Shown one piece after another: positions 11,635-21,320 of a DNA stretch of 64,000 bases; the first letter of the stretch is position 1, and each line of letters starts with the position of its first letter. The notes beneath the pieces were generated by a model. The model did no database searches. It saw nothing but the letters and a program-made list of their open reading frames with translations, and was not told the origin of the DNA. Origin of the DNA: Mycobacterium sp. DL99 (GTDB taxonomy: Bacteria; Actinomycetota; Actinomycetes; Mycobacteriales; Mycobacteriaceae); the NCBI RefSeq assembly GCF_004762045.1, contig NZ_SJOM01000007.1, positions 3,131,920 to 3,195,919 on the forward strand, given 5' to 3'. A program made the translations under genes and the position numbers.

Positions 11635-12187
11635 TAGGGGTTGGCGTCACGCCGAACGAATCCTCGACCCGGCGCTCGAACTCCTTCTCGCACCGCTGCT
11701 GGGCCGCGGTGTCGTCGCCGGCCTGTTGCAGGCAGTGCATGTAGTCGGGGCCGCCGACGTCATTGAACCACCGTGCGCCGAAGTGCACCCAGATCGCGAC
11801 GAACACCAGGGACAACACGCAGGCGATGGCGCCGAGCGTGATTCCGGCGACGGCGACGCCGCCGTTGGTGGCCTCGCCGCGTCGGTAGCGCCCGTGGGCG
11901 AGGAATCCGAGGATCAGTGCGGTGGCGCCGAATATCAGCCCGCCGATCACCGACCAGGTCAACAGGAGGGCGAAGATCGCGATCACGAGTGCTGCGATGC
12001 CCAGACCGTTGGCGGGGGAACGCGGCACGACGGGTTGCATCGGGTACCCGCCGTACGGTGGCGGGGCCGGTGGATAGGCCCCGGGGTATGTCCCCGGAGC
12101 CGGTCCGTAGGGGTACGCCGGTGGCGGGGGAGGTCCGGTCGGCTGCGGCTCGTCAGACCCGGGCGGGTTGGGTCGCTCGTCGGTCAT
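11627..12187 (-). CDS. DUF4190-type membrane protein with Pro-rich N-terminus
   Basis: 186 residues. The first 60 residues are rich in Pro, Tyr and Gly, followed by two transmembrane segments (about residues 65-90 and 105-130, with AHGRYRRGEATNGGVAVAGI between them) that match the DUF4190 pattern. The C-terminal part contains two cysteines and a short charged domain, probably extracytoplasmic. The start is the ATG at 12187, 10 bases after the cydC stop, so it is probably the last gene of the cyd transcript. Function unknown; counterpart of Rv1619 by position, although the orientation differs from what I would expect, so orthology is uncertain. Confidence 0.75.
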   Translation of the reverse strand: MTDERPNPPGSDEPQPTGPPPPPAYPYGPAPGTYPGAYPPAPPPYGGYPMQPVVPRSPANGLGIAALVIAIFALLLTWSVIGGLIFGATALILGFLAHGRYRRGEATNGGVAVAGITLGAIACVLSLVFVAIWVHFGARWFNDVGGPDYMHCLQQAGDDTAAQQRCEKEFERRVEDSFGVTPTPTR

Positions 12188-12197
12188 GCCTGTGAGG

Positions 12198-13730
12198 CTA
12201 CCCGCCGATGGCGGTGCCGGGTTGTGGGCAACGGATGACGGGGCAGTCGAGTGCGTCCGGCAGATGGTGGGTGGCCACGACGACGGCCCGCTCGGCGGCG
12301 AACCAATCACCGGGAGTGAGGATTTCGGTGAGGATTCGCCTGCCGTCGGCGGCGTCGAGGTTCTCGGTGGGCTCATCGAGCAGGACGACCGAGAAATCTG
12401 ACAGCAGCACCCTGGCCAGCAGCAGCCGGCGTCGCTGCCCGGCCGACACCGCTGTGTGGCCGCCTTCGAGTACGGTCGACAAACCCTCGGGCAGGCCGGA
12501 CAGCCAACCGGTGAGGCCGACACGCTCGATCGCGGAGATCAGTTCAGCATCGGTGGCGTCCCCGCGGACCACCAGTAGATTGTCCCGCACCGTGGTCTCG
12601 AAGATATGCGCGTCCTCGGCGAAAAATGCTGCACGCCTAGATTCTCCGTTGAGCTTGTCGGCCATCGCCATCAGCAGCGTGGTCTTGCCCGAACCGCTGG
12701 GGCCGACTACGGCGAGCCGGCCCGCGGCGGGCAGATTGACCGGGGGAGCCGCGGGCCGCCGGCGGGCCGCAGGGTCGCTCTCGGTGAGTTCGCGGAGACG
12801 CCGAGCGGCGATGCGGGCCTTGGTGAGCCCGACGGCAGCGTCGGGAAGGGCCGTGGTGGCCTCGAAGGCCGACAACGGCAACAACATCAGGATGGCCAGG
12901 GTGGTCGGCGCGGTCGTGGGAGGCAGTGCGATGCCTGCGACGACGGCACCCAGGACGCTGGCGCCGATGGCGATGCTGGGCATGGCGGCGGCGAACGCCG
13001 CAGGGGCCGCAGCGCGGTCGGCGGCTTGTCCCCAGTCACGATGGCTGCGTTCCGCAGTGGCGATCACCTCGTCGAGACGGCCGCTGACCCGCAACTCCGG
13101 GGCGTACTCCAGTGCCAGCATCGTCGCGGAGTCGCGGTCACTACGGTGTCGGACCGCAACGGATTCCGCGGCAGCCACGGCACGCGCCGTCAGCGCCGGG
13201 GCCACCGCTCCGGCGATCAGCAGGCACAATCCCAATACCGCTGCGGCGCTTGGTGAGATGAGTGCGATGACGCCGACAGATACGCAGCCGAGCACCGCGG
13301 CGACCACGATCGGCAGCACCGAGCGCACCACCACGTCGGCCAGTTCATCGACGGAGCTGCCGACCCGGGCCACCAATTCGCCACTGGGCAGGCGCGTCGC
13401 GTCGTCGTCCGGTCCTGTGGCGAGCTTGCGGTACAGGCCGGTACGGGCATTGGCCGCCGCCCGCAGCGCCGTGTCGTGGGAGGCCAGCCGCTGGCAGTAG
13501 CCGAGGACCCCGCGCGAGATGCCCAGCGCACGTACCGCAACCACGGCCACCGACAGGTCCAGGATCGGGGGCATCTGCCAGGCGCGGGTGATCAACCATG
13601 CCGAGACACCCGCCAGCGCCAGCGCGCTGCCCAGTGACAACACACCGAGAACGCTGGCCAGAATCAGCCGGCTCAACCGGGGCCGTAGCAGCTCCAGTGT
13701 CAGCTGCAGCAGTGGATCACGGCGAAACAT
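12198..13730 (-). CDS. cydC: ABC exporter subunit CydC (cytochrome bd assembly)
   Basis: 510 residues. With CydD it forms the heterodimeric ABC transporter needed to assemble cytochrome bd oxidase. An N-terminal transmembrane domain of about 310 residues precedes the ATPase domain with Walker A (GPSGSGKTTLL), the signature VSAGQRRRLLLARVL and Walker B VVLLDEPTENLD. The ATG at 13730 overlaps the cydD stop by 14 bases; TTG/GTG starts a few codons upstream are possible. Confidence 0.93.
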   Translation of the reverse strand: MFRRDPLLQLTLELLRPRLSRLILASVLGVLSLGSALALAGVSAWLITRAWQMPPILDLSVAVVAVRALGISRGVLGYCQRLASHDTALRAAANARTGLYRKLATGPDDDATRLPSGELVARVGSSVDELADVVVRSVLPIVVAAVLGCVSVGVIALISPSAAAVLGLCLLIAGAVAPALTARAVAAAESVAVRHRSDRDSATMLALEYAPELRVSGRLDEVIATAERSHRDWGQAADRAAAPAAFAAAMPSIAIGASVLGAVVAGIALPPTTAPTTLAILMLLPLSAFEATTALPDAAVGLTKARIAARRLRELTESDPAARRRPAAPPVNLPAAGRLAVVGPSGSGKTTLLMAMADKLNGESRRAAFFAEDAHIFETTVRDNLLVVRGDATDAELISAIERVGLTGWLSGLPEGLSTVLEGGHTAVSAGQRRRLLLARVLLSDFSVVLLDEPTENLDAADGRRILTEILTPGDWFAAERAVVVATHHLPDALDCPVIRCPQPGTAIGG

Positions 13731-15324
13731 GTACGGCACCAATCGTGATCACCTGATCGCCAATGGCCAGTACCGGATCGCGGTGCCCGACCACCACCAC
13801 TGTGGCGCCCGCCCGGGCTCGCGCGACGACGGCCTGGAGCACCCGCTGCTCCAACGCGGCGTCCAGGTGAGCGGTGGGTTCGTCGAGCAGCAGCACCCGC
13901 GCGGACGATCCGAGGGCACGGGTGAGCCCCAGCCGTTGTCGTTGGCCCAGGGACAAGCCGACGCCGGTACGACCGATCCGGGTGTCCAGACCGTCGGGAA
14001 GATCATCGAGAACGTCGTCGAATCCGGTGTCGCGGCAGGCTCGGTCCAGGTCGTCCAGTGGTCCCAGCAACTCCAGGTTCTCGCGGACGGTGCCGGGGAT
14101 GAGAACCGGGCGGTGCGGAAGCCAGGCGATGGTGTGCCACCACGCAGTCAGATCCAGGTCGTCGACATCTATCCCGTCGATCCGCACCGGTCCTGATGGC
14201 AGTGTGGTCAATCCGAGAATGGCTTGCAGTGCAGTGGATTTACCGGCGCCGTTGGGTCCCGTCAGCACGGTGACCCGGCCTGGTTCGACAGCTGGGGACA
14301 GACCGTCCAACTCGATTGTCGGTGCGGAATTCGGTACCCGGACGCCACCCGTGGCCGGCGCCTGATTCTCACATAACCGAAAAGCCTGTTCTGCAGCCGT
14401 TTTCCCGTCTTGCGCGGCATGAAAGGCCGCGCCTACCCGGCGCAGCGGCCAGAACACCTCGGGGGCGAGCAACAGGACCGTCAACCCGGCGGTCAGGGTC
14501 ATCTCTCCGTAGACCAGCCGCAGGCCGACACTGACCGCCACCAGCGCCACGCCCAGGGTGGCCAGAAGCTCCAGCACCAACGAGGACAGGAATGCGATCC
14601 GTAGCGTTGCCATCGCCGAGCGGCGATGCGCGGCAGCCAGTTCGGTGATCCGCTGCACCGATCCGGCGGCTCGACCGACCGCTCGCAGTGTCGGGATGCC
14701 CGCCACCAGATCGAGCAGACGGGCCTGCAGTGTGGTCATCGCGGCCAGCGATGCCGCCGACCGCTCGGCGGTGAGCAGACCGATCAGCACCATGAACACC
14801 GGGATCAGGGGGAGCGCGATCACCACGATCGCTGCGGCCTGCAGGTCGTAGCAGGCGATCACCACCACCGCCACCGGGGTCAGGACCGCGGCCTGCACCA
14901 CCGCGGGCAGATAACCGGTGAAGTAGGGGCGCAGCCCGTCCAGGCCCCGGGTTACCACTGCCGCGGCGGCATCGCGGTCCGTCGCCAATCGCCTTGGCGG
15001 CAAGGAGGTCACCGAGCGCAGCACCTGGCTGGACAACTCTCCGATGATCGCAGTGGCGCCGCGCTGTGAGAGTCGGCCTTGGAGCCAGTGTGCGGCCGCG
15101 CGCAGAACCCAGAGCGCAGCCAGCGTGACGAGGGCTGCACCGTGGTGGGTCGCCGAGGCCGGTTCGGTGATGATGCCGGCGACGACGTGTGCCAGCACGA
15201 CGGCTGCGGCTATGGTGCTGGCGCTGATGGTTACGCCGCAGGCCACTGTCGCCAGGAGGTGGCGCCGCAGTGCCGCCGTTGACCCGGTGGCGCCGCGGAC
15301 GCCGAGTGCGCGCCAGAGGTTCAG
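13717..15324 (-). CDS. cydD: ABC exporter subunit CydD (cytochrome bd assembly)
   Basis: About 535 residues. The transmembrane domain is followed by an ATPase domain with Walker A (TGPNGAGKSTALQ), signature LSLGQRQRLGLTRAL and Walker B VLLLDEPTAHLD. The open frame reaches back to a GTG at 15447, inside cydB. I place the start at the CTG that overlaps the cydB stop as CTGA, because the similarity-like region begins at NLWRALG, but the true start is not certain. It is translationally coupled with cydC. Confidence 0.9.
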   Translation of the reverse strand: MNLWRALGVRGATGSTAALRRHLLATVACGVTISASTIAAAVVLAHVVAGIITEPASATHHGAALVTLAALWVLRAAAHWLQGRLSQRGATAIIGELSSQVLRSVTSLPPRRLATDRDAAAAVVTRGLDGLRPYFTGYLPAVVQAAVLTPVAVVVIACYDLQAAAIVVIALPLIPVFMVLIGLLTAERSAASLAAMTTLQARLLDLVAGIPTLRAVGRAAGSVQRITELAAAHRRSAMATLRIAFLSSLVLELLATLGVALVAVSVGLRLVYGEMTLTAGLTVLLLAPEVFWPLRRVGAAFHAAQDGKTAAEQAFRLCENQAPATGGVRVPNSAPTIELDGLSPAVEPGRVTVLTGPNGAGKSTALQAILGLTTLPSGPVRIDGIDVDDLDLTAWWHTIAWLPHRPVLIPGTVRENLELLGPLDDLDRACRDTGFDDVLDDLPDGLDTRIGRTGVGLSLGQRQRLGLTRALGSSARVLLLDEPTAHLDAALEQRVLQAVVARARAGATVVVVGHRDPVLAIGDQVITIGAVHVSP

Positions 15325-16370
15325 GCCGACCGCCGCGACAATCCGACCGGAGCCGGTATCCGATCGGCCGAAATCCGCTGCCTGAACACCCAATAGGTCC
15401 AGGCCTGGTAGATCACGACGAGCGGTGCGAACACCAGGCCCGCCCACGTCATGATCTTGAGTGTGTAGGGCGAGGACGATGCGTTGTGGATCGTCAGGCT
15501 CCAGTCCGGGTTCAACGACGAGGGCACCAGGTTCGGGAACAACGAACCGAACAGCAGAAGTACCACTGCCGCAACCACAATGGTGGTGCAGACGAAGGCC
15601 CAGCCCTCGCCGCTGCCGCGGTAGACCAGGCCGACCGCCGCCAACTGTGCGACCACGGCGGCGGCGAGCAGGAACCAGGTCCAGCCCTTGCCGTGGGCCA
15701 GTTGGGTCCAGATGCCGAATCCGGCAACCAGGACGGTGGCCGGAATGGCCAGCCGCGTGGCGAACTGGAAGGCGTCGGTGCGGATCTGGCCGCTGGTCTT
15801 CAAGGCCATGAACACCGCGCCGTGGAACGCGAACAGGGCACCGGTCGCCAGCCCGCCGAGCAACGTGTAGACGTTGATGATGTCACCGAACGACAGGTGC
15901 ATCTGGTGGTCGGCATCGACCGGGAGGCCGCGCACGATGCCGGCGAAGGCGACACCCCACAGGATCGCCGGCCCCCAGGAACCGATCGCGATGGCGAGAT
16001 CAGCCCACCGCCGCCACCCGGGATCATCGATCTTGCCGCGCCATTCGATCGCCACGACGCGCACGATCATGGCGAACAAGATGGCCAGCAGCGGTATGTA
16101 CAGCCCGGAGAAGATCGTGGCGTACATCTCGGGGAAGGCGGCGAACATCGCCCCGCCCGCGGTGATCAACCAGACTTCGTTGCCATCCCACACCGGGCCG
16201 ATGGTGTTGAGCGCGGCTCGACGATACGGCTCGGGGTCTTCGCCCCGGCCCGCGGCGGTCCGCCCGAAGAATGACATCAGCATGCCGACGCCGAAGTCGA
16301 ATCCCTCGAGGATGAAGAATCCCAGGAACAAGACGGTCAGCAGGATGAACCAGAGTTCTTGTAATCCCAT
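15321..16370 (-). CDS. cydB: cytochrome bd oxidase subunit II
   Basis: 349 residues, about eight transmembrane segments. It partners CydA in the quinol oxidase that reduces oxygen with high affinity. The N-terminal FILEGFDFGVGML and the conserved GPVWDGNEVWLITAGGAMFAAFP are typical of CydB. ATG start, 11 bases after the cydA stop. Confidence 0.96.
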   Translation of the reverse strand: MGLQELWFILLTVLFLGFFILEGFDFGVGMLMSFFGRTAAGRGEDPEPYRRAALNTIGPVWDGNEVWLITAGGAMFAAFPEMYATIFSGLYIPLLAILFAMIVRVVAIEWRGKIDDPGWRRWADLAIAIGSWGPAILWGVAFAGIVRGLPVDADHQMHLSFGDIINVYTLLGGLATGALFAFHGAVFMALKTSGQIRTDAFQFATRLAIPATVLVAGFGIWTQLAHGKGWTWFLLAAAVVAQLAAVGLVYRGSGEGWAFVCTTIVVAAVVLLLFGSLFPNLVPSSLNPDWSLTIHNASSSPYTLKIMTWAGLVFAPLVVIYQAWTYWVFRQRISADRIPAPVGLSRRSA

Positions 16371-16381
16371 CGATCCGCTCC

Positions 16382-17845
16382 TCAGTAGGCGAACGACAAC
16401 GGTGCGACGGCGTCATCGTTCGGCGGTGTCGGCGGGGCAGGTTCGGAGTCGTGCTCCAGGGGTCCCTCGACGATGTAACGGCGGAGGAGGAAGAACCACA
16501 CGACGGCCAGCACGGCGTACACCAGGGTGAACGTGATCAGCGACAGCCACACCATGCCCGCCCCGTGGCCGGAGACGCCCTGGGCGACGGTCAGCCGGAT
16601 GTCCTGATCGCCGGTCGGATTCGGTACCACAACCCAAGGCTGGCGGCCCATCTCGGTGAATACCCAACCGGCACTGTTGGCCAGGAACGGGGTGGGGATC
16701 GTCAGCAGCGCGAACCAGCTGAACCAGCGTTGCTGCGGGATCCTGCCGCCCCGGGTCAGCCACAGCGCCGCGAGCGCGAACAGCCCTGGCACCGCCAAGA
16801 ATCCGATCATCGCCCGGAATGACCAGTACGTCACAAAGAGATTGGGACGGTAGTCGCCGGGCCCGAACTGCTCCTCGAAGCGTGCCTGCAGATCCGTCAC
16901 GCCCTCGAGGTGCACCCCGGTGAACTTGCCTTCGGCCAGGAACGGCAGGACGTAGGGCACTTCGATGAGGTGTACGACGCTGTCACAGTTGTTGTGGGTG
17001 CCGACGGTCAGCACCGAGAAGTTGGGGTCGGTCTTGCTGTTGCACAACGATTCCGCCGAGGCCATCTTCATCGGCTGCTGTTGGAACATCAGCTTGCCCT
17101 GCGCATCGCCGGTGAAGAACAGCGCGACCGCGGCGACCAGCGTGACCCAGCAGCCCAGGATGGTGGCGGGGCGGTACATCGTGACCGCGTCGGCGGCGCC
17201 GTCCTCGCCACGTCGGTGCGAGCGCACCATCCACCACGCGCACACGCACGCCACGAAGGTGCCTGCGGTCAGGAATGCGCCGGCGACGGCGTGGCTGAAC
17301 GCTGCGATCGCCGTGTTGTTGGTGAACAGGGCGACGATGCTGGTCAGTTCGGCACGACCGGTGTCCGGATTGAATCGCGCACCGACCGGATGCTGCATGA
17401 ACGAGTTCGCGGCGATGATGAAGAAGGCCGACATGTTCACCGCCAGCGCCACGATCCAGATGCAGGCCAGATGAACGAGCCTCGGCAGCCGGGTCCAACC
17501 GAAGATCCACAGTCCGATGAATGTGGACTCGAAGAAGAACGCGACCAGGCCTTCCATGGCCAGCGGAGCGCCGAAGATGTCGCCGACGAAACGCGAGTAC
17601 TCGCTCCAGTTCATGCCGAACTGGAACTCCTGCACGATGCCGGTGGCGACACCGATCGCGAAGTTGATCAGGAACAGCTTGCCGAAGAACCGGGTCAACC
17701 GGTACCAGCTGTCGTTCCCGGTGACCACCCACACCGTCTGCATGACGGCGATCAGCGGTGCCAACCCGATGGTCAGCGGAACGAATATGAAGTGATAAAC
17801 GGTGGTGATTCCGAACTGCCACCGGGATACGTCCAAAGCGTCCAT
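16382..17845 (-). CDS. cydA: cytochrome bd oxidase subunit I
   Basis: 487 residues. It carries the haems b558, b595 and d and the quinol site of the terminal oxidase. Visible features: the N-terminal RWQFGITTVYHFIFVPLTIG with the conserved His, the helix with HPVGARFNPDTGRAEL, and GWVFTEMGRQPWVV, the GRQPW quinol-site motif. The Q-loop is of the short type. ATG start. First gene of cydABDC. Confidence 0.97.
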   Translation of the reverse strand: MDALDVSRWQFGITTVYHFIFVPLTIGLAPLIAVMQTVWVVTGNDSWYRLTRFFGKLFLINFAIGVATGIVQEFQFGMNWSEYSRFVGDIFGAPLAMEGLVAFFFESTFIGLWIFGWTRLPRLVHLACIWIVALAVNMSAFFIIAANSFMQHPVGARFNPDTGRAELTSIVALFTNNTAIAAFSHAVAGAFLTAGTFVACVCAWWMVRSHRRGEDGAADAVTMYRPATILGCWVTLVAAVALFFTGDAQGKLMFQQQPMKMASAESLCNSKTDPNFSVLTVGTHNNCDSVVHLIEVPYVLPFLAEGKFTGVHLEGVTDLQARFEEQFGPGDYRPNLFVTYWSFRAMIGFLAVPGLFALAALWLTRGGRIPQQRWFSWFALLTIPTPFLANSAGWVFTEMGRQPWVVVPNPTGDQDIRLTVAQGVSGHGAGMVWLSLITFTLVYAVLAVVWFFLLRRYIVEGPLEHDSEPAPPTPPNDDAVAPLSFAY

Positions 17846-17925
17846 CTGGCCCTACTTCCGAGGTCTCAGACCAATCTACGACGGAGTGTAGTAGATGCTC
17901 GGGAACAAGCCGCTTACCCTGACCG

Positions 17926-17939
17926 GTGTCTTACGTCAC
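17926..17939. promoter_or_regulatory. candidate Crp (cAMP receptor protein) site upstream of cydA
   Basis: The sequence GTG-N8-CAC (GTGTCTTACGTCAC) lies 81-94 bases upstream of the cydA ATG and overlaps the stop of the DUF308 gene. It matches the core of the mycobacterial Crp motif in one half well (TCACG against TCACA) and the other half weakly. Crp control of cydAB has been described in M. smegmatis; that this site is used is inference. Confidence 0.45.
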
Positions 17940-18535
17940 GCCGTCGGCGCCTGCGGCGAGATTGCGGCTTTGAGCTTCTTGGCGTCGCTGCGGATTGCGA
18001 AGGCCGAGATCACCTCGATAACCCCGACGACGATCAGGATGATGCCGGTGACCTGAGCCAGCGCGACCAGACCCTGCAGTGGGGCGACGAACATGATGAT
18101 GCCGGCGATGACACTGATGATGCCGACGATGATCTCCCAGATGCGCCCCGGCAGTGAGGGATCTCCGATCGACGACATCGCCGTCGCGACACCGCGGAAG
18201 ATGAACCCGACACCGATCCAGATCGCCAGCAGTTCGACTGCGGATTGCAGGTCATTGGTGAAGCTGATGAAGCAGAGCACAGCCAGCACCAGGGCCGCGG
18301 CACCGCCGATGAACAGCAATATGCGTCCCCCGACCGATGAGCGCAGGCTGAATGCCAGGACGAGTTGCGAGATGCCGCTGATCAACAGATAGATACCGAG
18401 AAAGATTGCGGCGACCAGAATCGTTATGCCGGGCCACACCAGCACCAGGATCCCGAGGATGACAGCGAGAATCCCGGAAACCAGCGTCGATTTCCACAGA
18501 TGCGGCAACAAGTTTGGCGAAGCAGTGGTTTCCAT
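17936..18535 (-). CDS. DUF308 / HdeD-family membrane protein
   Basis: 199 residues with six hydrophobic segments in three related pairs, and repeated turns such as VWPGITILVAAIFLGIYLLISG, which is the DUF308 (HdeD) pattern. It is the counterpart of Rv1624c. The ATG at 18535 is chosen; a GTG at 18553 would add six residues. It lies 90 bases upstream of cydA on the same strand and could be co-transcribed. Function unknown; HdeD proteins are linked to acid resistance in enterobacteria. Confidence 0.8.
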   Translation of the reverse strand: METTASPNLLPHLWKSTLVSGILAVILGILVLVWPGITILVAAIFLGIYLLISGISQLVLAFSLRSSVGGRILLFIGGAAALVLAVLCFISFTNDLQSAVELLAIWIGVGFIFRGVATAMSSIGDPSLPGRIWEIIVGIISVIAGIIMFVAPLQGLVALAQVTGIILIVVGVIEVISAFAIRSDAKKLKAAISPQAPTA

Positions 18536-18709
18536 GCTGGCAGTTTGACACAAAAGCAGATGTAGATCGCGGTTTTTGCGGTAAGGCTGTGGCGCTGAAG
18601 CATGCTCGTTAAGGTTCCGTTACCGGCGCTGCATCCCCGACCGGAGCCCGTTAACGTGTCCGACTTGGGATAGCCCGACCACAGCCGTAAACAGAGAGAA
18701 GAGGCAACC

Positions 18710-19630
18710 GTGACTGTTGGATGTCGTCCCCGACGAAGCAAGATGTGGAGTTTCGCGGTGGTAGTTGCCGCGAGCGGCGCACTCGTGCTGTCGGGTTGCG
18801 CGAACAATACCGAATCCGGTGGATCCGAAACCAAGACGACGACCGCGGCAAAGGTCGAGAAGGTCGACGCGATCGCCAATACCCTGCCGGAGCCCATCAA
18901 GTCGAGCGGCAAGCTCATCGTCGGTACCGACCCGTCCTACCCGCCCAACGAATTCAAGGATCCCGCCGGGCAGATCATCGGCTTCGACGTCGATTTGATG
19001 AATGCGATCGCCGCCACCCTGGGCCTGACCCCGGAGTACCGGGCGTCATTGTTCGACAAGATCATCCCGTCGGTCCAGGGCGGGAACTACAACGTCGGCA
19101 TGTCCTCGTTCACCGACTCGAAGAAGCGCGAAGAGCAGGTGGACTTCGTGACCTACTTCAGTGCCGGTTCGGCGTGGGCGCAGAAGGTCGGTGCGGGGAT
19201 CAACCCCGAGGACGCATGCGGCAAGAAGATCGCGGTGCAGACGGCGACGGTGCAGGACACCGACGAACTGCCGGCGCGCAGCGAGAAATGCGTCAAGGCG
19301 GGTAAGCCTGCCATCCAGGTCGTGAAGTTCGACGACCAGACTGCAGCCACCAGTGCGGTCATGCTCGGGCAGGCCGACGCCATGTCGGCGGATTCACCGG
19401 TGACGGCATACGCGATCAAACAGAGCAACGGAAAGCTTGAGGCGGCAGGGGAGATCTTCGATTCCGCTCCGTACGGCTGGGCGGTGCAGAAGGATTCGCC
19501 GCTGGCGGCGTCGCTGCAGCAGGCACTGCAGCACCTGATCGACAATGGTGTCTACAAGCAGGTGGCCGCGAATTGGGGCGCGGAGAACGGGATGATCGAC
19601 AAGCCGGTCGTCAACGGTGCGATCAACTGA
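18710..19630 (+). CDS. polar amino-acid ABC transporter, substrate-binding lipoprotein
   Basis: 306 residues, GTG start with AGAGAGAAGAGG upstream. An N-terminal signal ends in the lipobox LSGC (Cys about residue 30), so the protein is lipid-anchored on the outer face of the membrane. The mature part is a family 3 solute-binding protein: SGKLIVGTDPSYPPNEF, then GFDVDLMNAIA, and SSFTDSKKREEQVDFVTYF. The likely substrate is glutamine or another polar amino acid. First gene of a three-gene operon. Confidence 0.88.
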   Translation: MTVGCRPRRSKMWSFAVVVAASGALVLSGCANNTESGGSETKTTTAAKVEKVDAIANTLPEPIKSSGKLIVGTDPSYPPNEFKDPAGQIIGFDVDLMNAIAATLGLTPEYRASLFDKIIPSVQGGNYNVGMSSFTDSKKREEQVDFVTYFSAGSAWAQKVGAGINPEDACGKKIAVQTATVQDTDELPARSEKCVKAGKPAIQVVKFDDQTAATSAVMLGQADAMSADSPVTAYAIKQSNGKLEAAGEIFDSAPYGWAVQKDSPLAASLQQALQHLIDNGVYKQVAANWGAENGMIDKPVVNGAIN

Positions 19631-19637
19631 GCCGCCG

Positions 19638-20540
19638 ATGACTGATGCATCGCCGCCTCCCGCCATCGACGCTGTACCGCTGAGGCATCCGTGGCGGTGG
19701 GTGGCGGCGATCGTCATCCTCGTCCTGCTCGGGTTGTTCGTCTATGGTGCGGCGACCAACGAGGCCTACGGCTGGGGGACGTACGCCAAGTACCTCTTCG
19801 ACCAACGCATTTCGGAAGCGGCCTGGAACACGCTGCAACTGACCATCTATTCGATGATCCTGGCGCTCGTTCTCGGCGTGCTGCTCGCCGTGATGCGGCT
19901 GTCGCCAAACCCGGTCCTCAAGGCCGTGTCCTGGACGTATCTGTGGATCTTCCGCGGCACACCGATCTATGTGCAGTTGGTGCTGTGGGGGCTCGTCCCG
20001 GTGATCTACAGGAACATTCAGATCGGCGTGCCGTTCGGTCCGCGGCTTTTCGAGTTCAGCCTGTCCGATCCGAATGTGTTCTGGCTGGCGGTTCTCGGCC
20101 TGGGTCTCAACGAGGCCGCCTACATGGCCGAGATCATCCGCGGCGGCCTGATCTCGGTGCCCGAGGGACAGACAGAGGCCTCGGTCGCGCTCGGCATGTC
20201 GTGGGGAATGACCATGCGCCGCACCGTTCTTCCCCAGGCGATGCGCGTCATCATCCCGCCGACCGGCAATGAGTTCATCAGCATGCTGAAGACCACGTCG
20301 CTGGTCACCGCCGTTCCGTACAGCTTCGAGTTGTACGGTCGCTCAAAAGATATCGGGGTTGCGCTGTTCGAACCGGTTCCGCTGCTACTGGTGGCGTCCA
20401 CCTGGTACCTGGCGATCACCAGCGTGCTGATGGTCGGGCAGTACTACCTCGAGCGGCACTTCTCGCGGGGTGCCTCGCGCAAGCTCACCTCCAAACAACT
20501 TGAGGCCTTGGCCAAAGCCCAGATGGGAGTGACGAGTTGA
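19638..20540 (+). CDS. polar amino-acid ABC transporter, permease
   Basis: 300 residues, HisM/GlnP type. There are several transmembrane helices, and the conserved cytoplasmic EAA loop is visible as [20 protein letters not shown]. The start is the ATG 7 bases after the lipoprotein gene. The TGA overlaps the TTG of the ATPase gene, indicating coupled translation. Only one permease is present, so it would work as a homodimer. Confidence 0.9.
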   Translation: MTDASPPPAIDAVPLRHPWRWVAAIVILVLLGLFVYGAATNEAYGWGTYAKYLFDQRISEAAWNTLQLTIYSMILALVLGVLLAVMRLSPNPVLKAVSWTYLWIFRGTPIYVQLVLWGLVPVIYRNIQIGVPFGPRLFEFSLSDPNVFWLAVLGLGLNEAAYMAEIIRGGLISVPEGQTEASVALGMSWGMTMRRTVLPQAMRVIIPPTGNEFISMLKTTSLVTAVPYSFELYGRSKDIGVALFEPVPLLLVASTWYLAITSVLMVGQYYLERHFSRGASRKLTSKQLEALAKAQMGVTS

Positions 20541-21310
20541 CCGCCGCCGCCGAACCGATGGTTCGGGCCGAGAGTGTGTGCAAGAACTTCGGCGCCCTGA
20601 ACGTCCTCAAGGGCGTGACATTGGACGTCGGCCGGGGCGAGGTGTTGTGCATGGTCGGCCCGTCCGGCTCGGGCAAGTCGACGTTCTTGCGGTGCATCAA
20701 CCATCTTGAGCAGGTCAACGCGGGCCGCCTTTATGTCGACGGGGACCTGATCGGCTATCGCGAACGCGGCGGCAAGCTGCATGAGATGGCTCCGCGGGAC
20801 GCCGCCCGGCAGCGCCGGGACATCGGCATGGTGTTCCAGCATTTCAACCTGTTCCCGCACCGTACGGCGCTGGAGAACGTCATCGAGGCACCCATCCACG
20901 TCAAGCGGGTGAAGAAGGATGCCGCGCTGGCCCGGGCCAAGGATCTGCTGGATCAGGTGGGGTTGTCCGCCAAGGCCGACGCGTATCCCGCACAACTGTC
21001 GGGCGGGCAGCAGCAGCGGGTCGCCATCGCCCGGGCGCTGGCGATGAATCCGAAGCTGATGCTGTTCGACGAGCCGACCTCGGCGCTGGATCCCGAGCTC
21101 GTCGGTGAGGTGCTGGCGGTGATCAAGAAACTCGCGGGCGAGGGCATGACGATGGTGGTGGTCACCCACGAGATGGGTTTCGCCCGTGAGGTCGCCGACA
21201 AGCTGGTGTTCATGGACGGCGGTGTGATAGTGGAGACTGGCCCTCCTCGCGAGGTGATGGCCAACCCCAAACACGAACGTACAAAGGAGTTTCTGTCGAA
21301 GGTGATGTAG
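20537..21310 (+). CDS. polar amino-acid ABC transporter, ATPase
   Basis: 257 residues, TTG start overlapping the permease stop. Walker [14 protein letters not shown], signature [15 protein letters not shown], Walker [15 protein letters not shown] and the switch histidine (VVTHEMGFA) are all present. It is a GlnQ-type ATPase that energises uptake by the two preceding gene products. Confidence 0.93.
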   Translation: MTAAAEPMVRAESVCKNFGALNVLKGVTLDVGRGEVLCMVGPSGSGKSTFLRCINHLEQVNAGRLYVDGDLIGYRERGGKLHEMAPRDAARQRRDIGMVFQHFNLFPHRTALENVIEAPIHVKRVKKDAALARAKDLLDQVGLSAKADAYPAQLSGGQQQRVAIARALAMNPKLMLFDEPTSALDPELVGEVLAVIKKLAGEGMTMVVVTHEMGFAREVADKLVFMDGGVIVETGPPREVMANPKHERTKEFLSKVM

Positions 21311-21320
21311 CTTCGATTGC

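Noticed and set aside
12208..13500. A 430-codon plus-strand frame
   Set aside because: It is antisense to cydC. The peptide is Ser/Arg/Ala-rich with no recognisable fold.
15270..18157. Long plus-strand frames (for example 16910-18157, 415 codons)
   Set aside because: They lie opposite cydA and cydB, whose protein motifs are complete; their composition (His, Gln, Arg, Asp) is typical of antisense frames in this genome.
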